Of a DNA stretch of 64,000 bases, positions 17,061 through 27,713 are shown one piece after another. Source of the DNA: Pseudotabrizicola alkalilacus (lineage in GTDB: Bacteria; Pseudomonadota; Alphaproteobacteria; Rhodobacterales; Rhodobacteraceae). How positions within the stretch are numbered: position 1 is the stretch's first letter; every line of letters starts with the position of its first letter. The position numbers and the translations under genes were made by a program. The DNA lies in contig NZ_QWEY01000012.1 of the NCBI RefSeq assembly GCF_003443995.1, positions 62,001 through 126,000 on the forward strand, in the 5' to 3' direction. Under the pieces are notes generated by a model. The model ran no database searches. It was not told the origin of the DNA and saw nothing but the letters and a program-made list of their open reading frames with translations.

Positions 17061-18569
17061 ATGCTGCGCCCCCTTTTTCTGTTGTCGTTCCTTGCTGTCC
17101 CCTGCGCTGCCCAGACACTGGATGACCGCCATCTGCCGGTCATTCCCAGAACCGCCGAAGACGCGGCAAAGGTCGCCGCGATCCTGCGCCCGGTGCAGGA
17201 TTTTTCACAACCAGAGGCGTTCGAGGCCAAGCCTGCGGGCGCGGCAACGGTGCGCGCGCGCGATACCGCTGATGCGTTCAGCCAGTTTTCCGGCAACATG
17301 CCCTTTGCGCATGAGATGGATTTCAAACTGGGCAATGCGCTGTTTCGCAAGACCTGGGTGGCCTCGCCAGCATCGACCCTCGCGTCGGACGGGCTGGGGC
17401 CGCTGTACAACGCCCGCGCCTGTCAGGACTGCCACCTGAAAGACGGTCGCGGCCATACCCCCGCCAACCCCGACGATGCGCGCGTGTCGATGTTCCTGCG
17501 CCTGTCGGTGCCCGGTGGGGTCACACCGGACGCGATCAGTGAATGGCTCGCCACCAGCCCCGACCCGGTCTATGGCGGCCAGTTGCAAGACTTCGCCGCC
17601 CCCGGTCACGCCGCCGAAGGCCGGATGGAGATTTCCTATACAGAGATCCCCGTCACGCTGGCCGATGGCAAAGTGGTGTCGCTGCGCGATCCGGCCTATG
17701 CCATTTCAAACGCCGGCTACGGACCATTGCACCCCGAGCTGATGATCTCGCCCCGCGTTGCGCCGCAGATGATCGGCCTTGGCCTGCTGGAGGCCATTCC
17801 CGCCGCCGACATCCTGTCCCGCGCCGACCCGGAGGATGCCGACGGGGATGGCATTTCGGGCCGCGCGCAGATTGTGATGTCGATTGAGCATGGCGTGCCG
17901 ATGCTGGGGCGGTTTGGCCTCAAGGCGGGCAAGCCCACGGTGAAGGAACAATCCGCCGGGGCTTTTGCGGGCGATATGGGGCTGTCCAACCCGCTGCACC
18001 CGCAGCCCTTTGGCGATTGCACCCCCGGGCAACCGGCCTGTGTGACGGCGGTGCATGGTCAGGAACAGGGCATCCGTGACGGGCTGGAGGTTGACGCGCA
18101 AAGCCTCGATCTGGTGACGTTCTACGCGCAAAACCTTGGCGTGCCAGAGCGGCGTGGGGTCAGCGACCCGCAGGTGCTGCGCGGCAAGGAAATGTTTCAC
18201 AACCTGCAATGCGCGGCCTGCCACACCCCCAAACATGTGACCCACCGGCTGAAAGGGCAACCCGAACAAAGCTTTCAACTGATCTGGCCCTACACTGACC
18301 TCTTGTTGCATGACATGGGCGAGGGGCTGGCCGACAACCGGCCCGAAGGCCGCGCCACCGGGCGCGAATGGAAAACCCCGCCGCTCTGGGGCATCGGTCT
18401 GACACAGGCGGTCAGCGGTCACACCGAATTCCTGCACGACGGCCGCGCCCGCAGCCTGCTGGAGGCGATCCTGTGGCATGGCGGCGAGGCACAGACCGCC
18501 CGCGATGGTGTGGCTGCCCTGCCCACCGCCGACCGCGATGCGCTGATCACCTTTCTGGAAAGCCTGTGA
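17061..18569 (+). CDS. Di-heme c-type oxidoreductase (DUF1111/COG3488 family)
   Basis: Periplasmic cytochrome of 502 residues with a signal peptide (MLRPLFLLSFLAVPCAAQ). Two heme c motifs are present, CQDCH (121-125) and CAACH (384-388), separated as in the di-heme thiol-oxidoreductase/peroxidase-like family. The start at 17061 was chosen because it puts AGAGGT at the right spacing and a good signal peptide first; the ATG at 17028 is possible. The family is repeatedly found beside imelysin genes, where it may oxidise or reduce the metal handled by them (inference). The stop overlaps the next ATG. Confidence 0.86.
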   Translation: MLRPLFLLSFLAVPCAAQTLDDRHLPVIPRTAEDAAKVAAILRPVQDFSQPEAFEAKPAGAATVRARDTADAFSQFSGNMPFAHEMDFKLGNALFRKTWVASPASTLASDGLGPLYNARACQDCHLKDGRGHTPANPDDARVSMFLRLSVPGGVTPDAISEWLATSPDPVYGGQLQDFAAPGHAAEGRMEISYTEIPVTLADGKVVSLRDPAYAISNAGYGPLHPELMISPRVAPQMIGLGLLEAIPAADILSRADPEDADGDGISGRAQIVMSIEHGVPMLGRFGLKAGKPTVKEQSAGAFAGDMGLSNPLHPQPFGDCTPGQPACVTAVHGQEQGIRDGLEVDAQSLDLVTFYAQNLGVPERRGVSDPQVLRGKEMFHNLQCAACHTPKHVTHRLKGQPEQSFQLIWPYTDLLLHDMGEGLADNRPEGRATGREWKTPPLWGIGLTQAVSGHTEFLHDGRARSLLEAILWHGGEAQTARDGVAALPTADRDALITFLESL

Positions 18570-19540
18570 TGGTCAAACATCTTGCCTTTGTGTTCGCCCT
18601 GCTGGCGGCCCCGGTTCATGCCGATGTGGCCGATGTCGTGGCAGACCATATCCTGCCCGGCTACGCAGCTTTTGCGCAGGCGACGGCAGATCTTGACCGG
18701 CAGGCCGCGGCGTCTTGCACCGCAGACACCCTGCGGCCGGCCTTTCAGACCGCTTTTGATGCCTGGATGGCGGTGCAGCACCTTCACCTTGGCCCGGTGG
18801 AAGAGGCGGGGCGTGGACTGGCGATTGCCTTCTGGCCCGACCCCAAGGGCCTTGGCCGCAAGGCGCAGCTTGGGCTGATGCAGGGCGATCCGGCAAAGCT
18901 GACGCCAGAGGCCTTTGCCGATCAGTCCGTCGCCGCGCGCGGCCTGACCGGGCTGGAGCGGCTGCTCTATCCGACCACCCCGTGGCCCGCCGATCCCTGC
19001 CCCCTGATCCGCGCCACGACGGCCGATCTGGCCCGGCTGGCGGATGAGGTGCAGGGCGGCTGGACCAGCGGCTTTGCCGATCAGCTGCTGACCGCTGGCG
19101 CGCAAGGCAACACCCGCTATCTGTCAAAAGCCGAGGCCCGGCAGGCGCTGTTCACCGTGCTGGTCACCGGGCTGGCGCAACTGCACGATCAGCGGCTGGG
19201 CCGCCCGATGGGCACATTTGACCGCCCGACGCCGGAACGCGCCGAGGCGCGCGCCTCGGGCCGCAGTCTGCGCAACGTGCTTTTGTCATTGCAGGCGCTT
19301 CGCGCGCTGGCCACCAGCCTGACAGAACCGGCACCGCAAACCCAGGCGGCGCTGGGCCATGCCATCGCTCTGGCGCAAAACCTTGATGATCCGGTGTTTG
19401 CCGGGATCGCCACCCCCACGGGGCGGCTCAAGGTCGAGGTGCTGCAGCAAGCAGTGGAACAGGCGCGGCAGGCGGCACTGGCCGAGATCGGCCCGGCGCT
19501 GGGTGTCGGCATTGGTTTCAATGCTCTGGACGGTGACTGA
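18569..19540 (+). CDS. Second imelysin-family protein, divergent
   Basis: Exported imelysin-like protein of 323 residues (signal MVKHLAFVFALLAAPVHA). In place of the GxHxxE motif it has GLTGLERLLYP, with Glu130 kept but Thr127 where His is expected. It is shorter than the first imelysin and only distantly similar. Translationally coupled on both sides: TGATG at 18567-18571 and at 19538-19542. Probably a partner of the first imelysin and the cytochrome in periplasmic iron handling; no direct evidence for the chemistry. Confidence 0.8.
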   Translation: MVKHLAFVFALLAAPVHADVADVVADHILPGYAAFAQATADLDRQAAASCTADTLRPAFQTAFDAWMAVQHLHLGPVEEAGRGLAIAFWPDPKGLGRKAQLGLMQGDPAKLTPEAFADQSVAARGLTGLERLLYPTTPWPADPCPLIRATTADLARLADEVQGGWTSGFADQLLTAGAQGNTRYLSKAEARQALFTVLVTGLAQLHDQRLGRPMGTFDRPTPERAEARASGRSLRNVLLSLQALRALATSLTEPAPQTQAALGHAIALAQNLDDPVFAGIATPTGRLKVEVLQQAVEQARQAALAEIGPALGVGIGFNALDGD

Positions 19541-20598
19541 TGGCCACCAGGCGCGCCTTTCTGTCCGGCCTTGCGGCGCTGGCGCTGCCAAAACCGGGTT
19601 GGGCCGCTGTCGGCAGCCCGCATTGTCTGGCGGCCGGCAAGACCGCAGAGCGCTATGTGCTGCATGGCCTGTCGGCTGACGGGCACAGCCTGTTTGCGAT
19701 TGACCTGCCCGGTCGCGGCCACGCTGCCGCGGCACATCCCCACCGCCCGCTGGCTGTGGCCTTTGCCCGCCGCCCCGGCACCTTTGCGATTGTGCTCGAT
19801 TGCATGACCGGCGCGGAACAGTACCAGCTGACCCCGCCCGCTGGCCGCCAGTTCAACGGCCACGGCGTGTTTTCCGCTGATGGCCGCGTGCTTTATACCT
19901 CTGAGGTGATCGCCGAAACTTCTCAAGGCCGCATCGGGATTTGGGAGGCCGAGGACTTTCAACGGGTCGGCGAATGGTCATCTGGTGGCATCGGGCCGCA
20001 TGATCTGAAACGGCAGGCCGATGGCGGGCTGATCGTCGCCAATGGCGGCATCGCCACCGACCCTGCGGATCGCAGCAAGCTCAACATTGCCACGATGCGC
20101 CCCAACCTGACCCGCCTGTCGCCCGCAGGCGAGATCACGGCGCAGGCGGAACTGCCGCCCGCGCTGTGGCAGAACTCCATCCGCCACCTGGCACTTGCGC
20201 CGGATGGCACCGTCGCCTTTGCCATGCAATGGGAGGGCGATCCGGCAGAGCCGGTGCCGCTGCTGGGTCTGTGGCAGATCGGCACCCCGCCGCAGCTGTG
20301 CCCGCCACCGGAGGCCGAGGCGTTTCGCATGCAGGGCTATGCCGGGTCTGTTGCCATCAGCGGCTCTGGCCAGATCGCGCTGACCTCGCCGCGTGGCGGC
20401 GTCGTGATGATCCACGCGCAGAACGGGGCCCATCTGGCAACCCATGCCCGCGCCGATGTCTGTGGCGTCACGGCGCTTGGGTCTGGTTTTCTGCTCAGCG
20501 ATGGGTCCGGCGCGCTGTGGTCTTTGGAGGATCAGCAGCTGAGTCCGCTGACTGTGGGCGATACCCACTGGGACAATCATATCGTGCCGCTGGCCTGA
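19540..20598 (+). CDS. DUF1513 family protein, Tat-exported
   Basis: Protein of 352 residues with a twin-arginine-type leader (TRRAFLSGLAALALPKPGWA). The rest is rich in short beta strands with repeated G-H-x-x-F-S-x-D-G patterns (NGHGVFSADGRVLYTSE, GGIGPHDLKRQADGGLIVAN), consistent with a beta-propeller. DUF1513 proteins accompany imelysin and di-heme cytochromes in iron-regulated clusters; the biochemical role is unknown. Export by Tat suggests folding with a cofactor before transport. It ends the operon; a weak hairpin with a short T run (20604-20626) follows. Confidence 0.82.
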   Translation: MATRRAFLSGLAALALPKPGWAAVGSPHCLAAGKTAERYVLHGLSADGHSLFAIDLPGRGHAAAAHPHRPLAVAFARRPGTFAIVLDCMTGAEQYQLTPPAGRQFNGHGVFSADGRVLYTSEVIAETSQGRIGIWEAEDFQRVGEWSSGGIGPHDLKRQADGGLIVANGGIATDPADRSKLNIATMRPNLTRLSPAGEITAQAELPPALWQNSIRHLALAPDGTVAFAMQWEGDPAEPVPLLGLWQIGTPPQLCPPPEAEAFRMQGYAGSVAISGSGQIALTSPRGGVVMIHAQNGAHLATHARADVCGVTALGSGFLLSDGSGALWSLEDQQLSPLTVGDTHWDNHIVPLA

Positions 20599-20713
20599 TC
20601 GACTGCCTGATCTGTCAGCACATTTTAACAATACCGTCCCCCTGACAAAGGTTTTGCTTGCCCGATGGCAAAAGCCTCGCCCAATATGATCAAAATATAT
20701 GGGAGCGAGTCAC

Positions 20714-21769
<1,056 letters not shown>

Positions 21770-21773
21770 CGCC

Positions 21774-22685
21774 ATGAGCCCCGCCGAACAAAGCCAGCGC
21801 AGCAGATCAACCCGCAACGGCTGGCTGCTCTCGGCCCCCGCCTTGACCCTGCTGTTCCTCGCTGCCTCTGGCCCGCTTTTGATCGTGCTGGTCTATTCTT
21901 TCCTGACCCCCGGCCAATATGGCAATGTGGTGTGGGATTTCAGTCTGGATGGCTGGATCGGCATTCTGTTCACCCGTGACATCTTTGACGGCACGATGAA
22001 CCTTGCCGACGCGCATCTGACGATCTTCTGGCGCTCGGTCAAACTGTCGCTGATGACCACGGCGCTGACCTTTGCGCTGGGGTTTCCGACGGCCTGGTTC
22101 ATCGCCACCCGCCCGCCGGCGCAGCGCGCGATGTGGCTGTTTTTGATCACCATTCCGTTCTGGACCAACCTGTTGATCCGCACCTTTGCGATCAACGAGG
22201 TGATCCGGAATGAAGGCTTGATGAACACCGTTCTGACCGGCCTCGGCCTGATTTCCGAACCGATCCGGCTGATCAACACCGACACCGCCGTCTTCATCGG
22301 CATGGCCTATGTTTACCTGCCGCTGATGGTGCTGCCGCTGTTTGCCGCCATCGACCGTTTCGACATGAAACTGCTGGAGGCAGGCTATGACCTGTACGCC
22401 AGCCGGATGCAGGTCTTGCGCCATGTGATCGTGCCGATCGTGAAACCGGGCATCGTGGCGGGGTCGATCCTCGTCTTCGTGCCTTCGCTCGGGGCCTATG
22501 TCACCCCGCGCGTGCTGGGCGGCGGCAAGAACATGATGATCGGCAATTTCATCGAGCTGCAGTTCGGTCAGGGCCGCAACTGGCCACTGGGCGCGGCGCT
22601 GTCGATGGCTTTGCTGCTGATCGTGATGGCGGCGCTGCTGGTCTATGTCCGCGCCAGCACAAAGGGGAGCAATCCACATGGCTGA
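21774..22685 (+). CDS. potB: Spermidine/putrescine-type ABC permease PotB (first set)
   Basis: Inner-membrane permease of 303 residues. Six hydrophobic segments, a periplasmic loop after the first (LTPGQYGNVVWDFSLDGW) and the EAA-like loop EAGYDLYASRMQVLRHVIVP are all as in PotB. It starts 4 bases after the ATPase stop, and its 3' end overlaps potC by 8 bases. Confidence 0.88.
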   Translation: MSPAEQSQRSRSTRNGWLLSAPALTLLFLAASGPLLIVLVYSFLTPGQYGNVVWDFSLDGWIGILFTRDIFDGTMNLADAHLTIFWRSVKLSLMTTALTFALGFPTAWFIATRPPAQRAMWLFLITIPFWTNLLIRTFAINEVIRNEGLMNTVLTGLGLISEPIRLINTDTAVFIGMAYVYLPLMVLPLFAAIDRFDMKLLEAGYDLYASRMQVLRHVIVPIVKPGIVAGSILVFVPSLGAYVTPRVLGGGKNMMIGNFIELQFGQGRNWPLGAALSMALLLIVMAALLVYVRASTKGSNPHG

Positions 22686-23481
22686 ACGCAGCTTTGAAGT
22701 CTCGCGCCTGCCCGGATTTGCCACCGTCGCCATCGCCGTGTTCGTGCTCCTGTATCTGCCGATCCTGACGCTGGTGGTGTTCTCCTTCAACTCCGGCCCC
22801 TCCATCGCGGTGTGGCAGGGCTGGTCACTGCATTGGTATACCGATGCCTGGAACAATGAAGCGGTGAAAGGCGCGACCATCCGGTCGCTGATCATCGCCA
22901 CCGCAGCCAGTGCGGTTGCCACCAGCGTGGCCACCATGGCCGCGCTTGGCACCACCCGGCGCGCGGCGTTTGGCGGGCAGACCTTTATCTATGTGGTGAT
23001 CAACCAGCCGCTGATGGTGCCGGAAATCGTCACCGCAGTTGCGCTGCTGATCCTGTTCGGCGTGGTCAAACAGGCCACCGGCTATCAGGGTCTGGGCTAT
23101 CTGATCCTGGCCCATGCCGCATTCTGCACACCCTTTGCCTATCTGCCGATCCGCGCCCGGCTGGAGGGGATGGACCTGTCCCTCGAAACTGCCGCCTGCG
23201 ATCTGTACGCCAACCCGTGGCAGACGTTCCGCCATGTCACCTTGCCGCTGCTGGCCCCCGGCATTGCGGCCGGGGCGATGCTGGCCTTTGTCATCTCTCT
23301 GGATGACGTGGTGATCACCGAATTCGTGAAGTCGGGCGGGCAGGATACCTTGCCCACCTATATGCTGGGCCAGATGCGACGCGCCATCACGCCCGAGGTC
23401 AACGCCATCTCGACCGCCCTTCTGGGGCTGACAGTGGTGCTGCTGACCTTGTTCTTTATCCTGACGCGCAAAAAAAACTGA
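22678..23481 (+). CDS. potC: Spermidine/putrescine-type ABC permease PotC (first set)
   Basis: Inner-membrane permease of 267 residues. The PotC signature is clear: VVFSFNSGPSIAVWQGWSLHWY after the first membrane segment, EAA loop ETAACDLYANPWQTFRHVTL and the FVISLDDVVITEF motif before the last segments. The start at 22678 follows AAAGGGGAG; the frame opening at 22645 would overlap potB much further. Confidence 0.88.
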   Translation: MAERSFEVSRLPGFATVAIAVFVLLYLPILTLVVFSFNSGPSIAVWQGWSLHWYTDAWNNEAVKGATIRSLIIATAASAVATSVATMAALGTTRRAAFGGQTFIYVVINQPLMVPEIVTAVALLILFGVVKQATGYQGLGYLILAHAAFCTPFAYLPIRARLEGMDLSLETAACDLYANPWQTFRHVTLPLLAPGIAAGAMLAFVISLDDVVITEFVKSGGQDTLPTYMLGQMRRAITPEVNAISTALLGLTVVLLTLFFILTRKKN

Positions 23482-23499
23482 CCAACCGGGAGACGACAT

Positions 23500-24525
23500 A
23501 TGAAAACCACGCTGAGTGCTCTGGCCATTCTGGCCGCAACCACCTCACTGGCGCAGGCCGAAGGGGTGCTGAACCTGTACAACTGGGGCAATTACACCGG
23601 GCCTGATCTGCTGGCCAAGTTCGAGGCGGAAACCGGCATCAAGGTCACCGTTACCGATTATGACAGCAACGACACCGCACTGGCCAAGATCGAGGCTGGC
23701 GGTCATGGGTTTGATCTGGTGGTGCCGTCGGCCAACTATGTGCCGATTTTCATCGAAAAGGGCCTGACGGTCGAACTGGACCTGTCAAAGCTGTCAAACC
23801 ACGGCAACATCGCGCCCGAGTGGATGGATGTGGATTGGGATACAGGCCGCAAATACTCGATCCCGTGGCAATGGGGTTCGACCGGAGTTGCGGTCAACAC
23901 TTCGGTATATGGCGGCGATATCAATACGTCGGCAATCTTTCTTGAGGTGCCCGATGAGCTGAAAGGCAAGATCAACGTCGTACCGGAAATGAATGATATC
24001 GTGAACCTTGCCATAATGTATGTCGGTGGCGAACCCTGTTCGGAAGACACAGAAGTGTTGAAAAAGGCCCGCGATGTGCTGCTTGCCGCCAAACCCGACT
24101 GGATCAGCATGGATTATGGTGCAACCGAAAAGCTGTCGAACAACGACTGGGCGGCAAGCGTGAACTGGAACGGCTCCAGCATGCGCGCACGTGTCAACAA
24201 CGGGTCGGTAGCCTATGGCTATCCCAAAGAGGGATATCCGGTCTTCATGGATTCCGCGATGCTTCTGCACGACGCGCGGAACGTGGAAGAGGCTTACAAA
24301 TTTCTTGATTTCATCATGGTTCCGGAAAACGCAGCCATGATCTCGGCCTTTGCACGCTATGCCAATGGCATTGCCGGGTCCGAGGAATTTATGCCCGAAG
24401 ACATGAAGTCCGCCCCCGAAGTGGTGACACCCGAAGAGCACAAGGCGGCGGGCGTGTTCCTGCCCACCTGCTCCCCCACGGCGCAGCAGTACATGACGGC
24501 GATCTGGACCGAGCTTATGAAATAA
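23500..24525 (+). CDS. potD: Polyamine-type periplasmic binding protein (first set)
   Basis: PotD/PotF-like binding protein of 341 residues, signal peptide MKTTLSALAILAATTSLAQA. The mature start EGVLNLYNWGNYTGPDLLAKF and the DYDSND segment are typical. Family members bind putrescine, spermidine or related cations through acidic and aromatic residues; the ligand here is not known, and the amidase and amidohydrolase downstream suggest an amide or acylated amine. Ribosome-binding site GGGAGACG. Confidence 0.87.
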   Translation: MKTTLSALAILAATTSLAQAEGVLNLYNWGNYTGPDLLAKFEAETGIKVTVTDYDSNDTALAKIEAGGHGFDLVVPSANYVPIFIEKGLTVELDLSKLSNHGNIAPEWMDVDWDTGRKYSIPWQWGSTGVAVNTSVYGGDINTSAIFLEVPDELKGKINVVPEMNDIVNLAIMYVGGEPCSEDTEVLKKARDVLLAAKPDWISMDYGATEKLSNNDWAASVNWNGSSMRARVNNGSVAYGYPKEGYPVFMDSAMLLHDARNVEEAYKFLDFIMVPENAAMISAFARYANGIAGSEEFMPEDMKSAPEVVTPEEHKAAGVFLPTCSPTAQQYMTAIWTELMK

Positions 24526-24565
24526 GCTCTGCCGCAAACCGTGGGGGGCTGTCTGCCCCTCTCCA

Positions 24566-24604
24566 GCTCAGCGGTTTCTAGAACTGATCGTGAAACCGCT
24601 GAGC
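24566..24604. repeat. Perfect 13-base inverted repeat between potD and amidase
   Basis: GCTCAGCGGTTTC (24566-24578) and GAAACCGCTGAGC (24592-24604) form an uninterrupted 13-base-pair stem with a 13-base loop. No T run follows, so it is not a standard intrinsic terminator. It could protect the 3' end of the pot mRNA, uncouple amidase expression from transporter expression, or be an operator for the two hydrolase genes. It ends 33 bases before the amidase ATG. Confidence 0.7.
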
Positions 24605-24637
24605 GACCCCGAGAGTATTTCCAAAGGTGCAAGCGGC

Positions 24638-26056
24638 ATGGAGCTGTGGGAGCATTCGGCCAGTGATCTGGCCCGGATGATTGCGGCGCGGGGCGTGGCC
24701 CCGTCCGAGGTGATGGCGGCGTCTCTGGCGCGGATTGCGGCGGTCAATCCGGTTGTGAATGCAGTGGTCTCGCTGCGCGATGCCGATGCGCTGATGGCCG
24801 AGGCAAAGGCGGCGGATGATGCCCCGCATCAGGGCTGGCTGCATGGCCTGCCGCTGGCGGTCAAGGATCTGTGCGCCACCAAGGGGTTGCGCACCACCTG
24901 GGGCAGCCCGCTGTTTGCCGGTCACGTGCCGCAGGCCGATGACCTGCTGGCGGCGCGGATGCGGGCGGCCGGGGCGATCTTTATCGGCAAGACCAACACG
25001 CCGGAATGGGGCCATGGCAGCCATTCGTTCAACCCGGTGTTCGGCGCGACCAGCACCCCCTATGACCTGACCCGCACCGCAGGCGGCTCGTCCGGCGGGG
25101 CGGCGGCGGCGCTGGCCGCGCGCATGGTGCCGGTGGCCGATGGCAGCGACATGATGGGGTCACTGCGCAACCCCGCCGCATTCTGCAACGTCTATGGCTT
25201 CCGCCCCAGCTGGGGGCTGGTGCCCGCCGATGCCGAGGGTGAAACCTTCCTCGCCACGCTGGCGACCGAAGGGCCGATGGGCCGCACCGTCGAGGATGTG
25301 GCCCGGCTTTTGCAAGTGCAGGCGGGGCCGAACCCCGAGGTGCCGTTTGCCGTGCCGGTGCAGGACTATGTGACAGGGCTGGAGCGTGCCAGCCTGCGCG
25401 GCAAGCGCATCGCATGGCTGGCCGATTGGGGCGGGGCCTATGCGATGGAGCCCGGTATTCTGCCACTGTGCGAAACGGCATTGCAGGTCTTCACCGACCA
25501 AGGTGCCGAGGTCGAGGCGATTGCCCCGCCGTTTCCCGCCGAAAAGCTGTGGCAAGCGTGGATCACCCTGCGCGCCATGCTGAACGCGGGCCGGATGAAA
25601 GCGCTCTACGACGACCCCGCCAAACGCGCCCAGCTCAAACCGGAAACGGTGTGGGAGATCGAGCAGGGCCAAACCCTCACCGCGCAGGCGGTCTATGAGG
25701 CCTCCACCCTCCGCAGTCGCTATTACGCCCATATGGCGCGGCTGTTCACCCGCTTTGATGCCGTGGTGCTGCCCACCGCGCAGGTCTGGCCGTTCCCGGT
25801 CGGCTGGCGCTGGCCACAACAGATCAACGGCCACGCGATGGACACCTATCACCGCTGGATGGAGGTGGTGATCCCCGTCAGCCTGATCGGCCTGCCCGCG
25901 CTGTCCGTTCCCGTCGGCTTTGGCGCAAACGGCCTGCCGATGGGGATGCAGATTGCCGGGCCGGTGGGGGCCGATGCCGCCATTCTGGCCATGGGACACG
26001 CCTATCACCTTGCCACCGACTGGCCGGGCCGCCGCCCGCCACAAACCGAGGACTGA
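24638..26056 (+). CDS. Amidase signature family hydrolase
   Basis: Amidase of 472 residues with the Ser-cisSer-Lys triad: Lys76 in PLAVKDLCATKG, Ser151 in AGGSSGG and nucleophile Ser175 in GSDMMGSLRNPA. The spacing of 24 between the two serines matches the family. The usual D-T-G-G-S before the nucleophile reads D-M-M-G-S, a variant seen in some amidase subgroups. The start at 24638 follows AAAGGTG; an upstream GTG (24590) lies inside the hairpin and is less likely. Probably hydrolyses an imported amide; substrate unknown. Confidence 0.86.
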   Translation: MELWEHSASDLARMIAARGVAPSEVMAASLARIAAVNPVVNAVVSLRDADALMAEAKAADDAPHQGWLHGLPLAVKDLCATKGLRTTWGSPLFAGHVPQADDLLAARMRAAGAIFIGKTNTPEWGHGSHSFNPVFGATSTPYDLTRTAGGSSGGAAAALAARMVPVADGSDMMGSLRNPAAFCNVYGFRPSWGLVPADAEGETFLATLATEGPMGRTVEDVARLLQVQAGPNPEVPFAVPVQDYVTGLERASLRGKRIAWLADWGGAYAMEPGILPLCETALQVFTDQGAEVEAIAPPFPAEKLWQAWITLRAMLNAGRMKALYDDPAKRAQLKPETVWEIEQGQTLTAQAVYEASTLRSRYYAHMARLFTRFDAVVLPTAQVWPFPVGWRWPQQINGHAMDTYHRWMEVVIPVSLIGLPALSVPVGFGANGLPMGMQIAGPVGADAAILAMGHAYHLATDWPGRRPPQTED

Positions 26057-26057
26057 G

Positions 26058-27713
26058 ATGACCGCCGATCTGATCCTGACCAACGCCCGCGTGCTGACCA
26101 TGGACGCCTCCAACCCCCGCGCCGAAGCCGTGGCCATCGCCGCAGGCCGCATCCTCGCCGTCGGCTCTGCCGCGCAGATCGAGGCGCTGGCGGGACCGCA
26201 GACGCAGGTGATTGACGCGAACCGCCGCACCGTCCTGCCCGGCTTTGTCGAAAGCCACCTGCATCTGGTGTTGGGTGGCGCGGAACTCGGCCATCTGCAT
26301 GTCTCGGGCCTGCACGGGATCGACGCTTTGCGCGACGCCTTCCGCCGCTTTGGCGACCAACACCCCGACCGCCCGCTGCTGATGGCACAGGGCGCGGATT
26401 ACGCCATGCTCGATCACCCCGTCACCCGGCAGGATCTGGATGCGATAATGCCCGACCGCCCCATCGCCATGACCTCGCATGATCATCACACCGTCTGGGC
26501 CAACACCGCAGCGTTGCAGGCCGCAGGCATCCTGCACGGCATGAACACCCCGCACGGGCATGAGGTGGTGATGGCCCCGGATGGCACCGCCACCGGCGAA
26601 TTGCGCGAGTTCGAGGCGTTTGCCCCGGTGATCGCGCTGGGCGGTGAGGCGCGGCTGAACCTTGGCATCGCCACCGGCGAAGAACCGTCATCACCCCCCA
26701 ATGCGGCAGAACGGGCGCTGGACAAGACCAAGATCGAGGCTGGCCTGAAACACTGCGCAGCGCATGGTATCACCAGCATGGTGAACATGGATGGCAACCG
26801 CTACACGCTGGACCTGCTGCGCGAGATGCAGGCCGAGGGGCGATTGACCGCAAGGGTCAAGGTGCCGTTCCACTTCAAGCCGCATATGGACCTGTCCGAC
26901 CTCGACCGGGCCGAGGCGATGACCCGCGATTTCAACGATGACTGGCTGCAATCGGGCTTCGTCAAGATGTTCATGGATGGCGTCGTCGACAGCCGCACCG
27001 CCTTTATGGTCAACGATTACCCTGATCAGCCGGGGCATCGCTCTGACCCCTTGTTCGCCCCCGACCGGTTCAACGAAATAGCGACCGAGATCGACCGCAG
27101 GGGCTTGCAGATCGCGGTGCATGCCATCGGCGATGGCGCGGTGCGCACCACGATTGACGGGTATGAGGCGGCGCAAAATGCCAATGGCCGCCGCGACAGC
27201 CGCCACCGGATCGAACATATCGAGCTGATCGACCCGTCAGATATTCCCCGCCTTGGCGCGCTGGGCATCACCGCCAGCCTGCAACCGCCGCACCCGCCCG
27301 GCGCGATGGATTTCCCGCTGATGCCGACGCTGGAGCGGATCGGTCGGGCGCGCTGGAAAGACGCCTATCTGTGCAAGACGCTTGCCGATCAGGGTGCTGC
27401 GCTGGCCTTTGCCAGCGACTGGCCTGTGACCGATGTATCGGTCATGCGCGGGATGCAGGCGGCGCTGACCCGTACCCCGTTTGACGGCTGCGCCGATGAG
27501 CGGGTCGGGCTGATGGCAACGCTGCACGCCTATACCGCAGGCGGCGCATGGGCTGCGCATTGCGACCACCTGACCGGGCGGCTGATTCCCGGCATGGCGG
27601 CAGATGTTGTGATGATCGACGGCGATCTGGAGACGTTACCCGCTGATGCCTTCGGCAGCACCGCCATCGCCCTCACCATCTGCGGCGGGCGCATCACGCA
27701 TCAGGCGCTGTGA
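26058..27713 (+). CDS. Amidohydrolase family 3 (YtcJ-like) metal hydrolase
   Basis: Metal-dependent hydrolase of 551 residues. The N-terminal beta sandwich (ADLILTNARVLTMD) is followed by the H-x-H metal site in VESHLHLV (His67, His69). Later features are KMFMDGVVDSRTA, AVHAIGDGAV, HRIEHIELI and ASDWPV, all of the YtcJ/amidohydrolase-3 group, whose members act on N-acyl or N-formyl amines and lactams. It starts one base after the amidase stop, so the two hydrolases are co-translated. The last 13 bases overlap the convergent LuxR gene. Confidence 0.84.
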   Translation: MTADLILTNARVLTMDASNPRAEAVAIAAGRILAVGSAAQIEALAGPQTQVIDANRRTVLPGFVESHLHLVLGGAELGHLHVSGLHGIDALRDAFRRFGDQHPDRPLLMAQGADYAMLDHPVTRQDLDAIMPDRPIAMTSHDHHTVWANTAALQAAGILHGMNTPHGHEVVMAPDGTATGELREFEAFAPVIALGGEARLNLGIATGEEPSSPPNAAERALDKTKIEAGLKHCAAHGITSMVNMDGNRYTLDLLREMQAEGRLTARVKVPFHFKPHMDLSDLDRAEAMTRDFNDDWLQSGFVKMFMDGVVDSRTAFMVNDYPDQPGHRSDPLFAPDRFNEIATEIDRRGLQIAVHAIGDGAVRTTIDGYEAAQNANGRRDSRHRIEHIELIDPSDIPRLGALGITASLQPPHPPGAMDFPLMPTLERIGRARWKDAYLCKTLADQGAALAFASDWPVTDVSVMRGMQAALTRTPFDGCADERVGLMATLHAYTAGGAWAAHCDHLTGRLIPGMAADVVMIDGDLETLPADAFGSTAIALTICGGRITHQAL

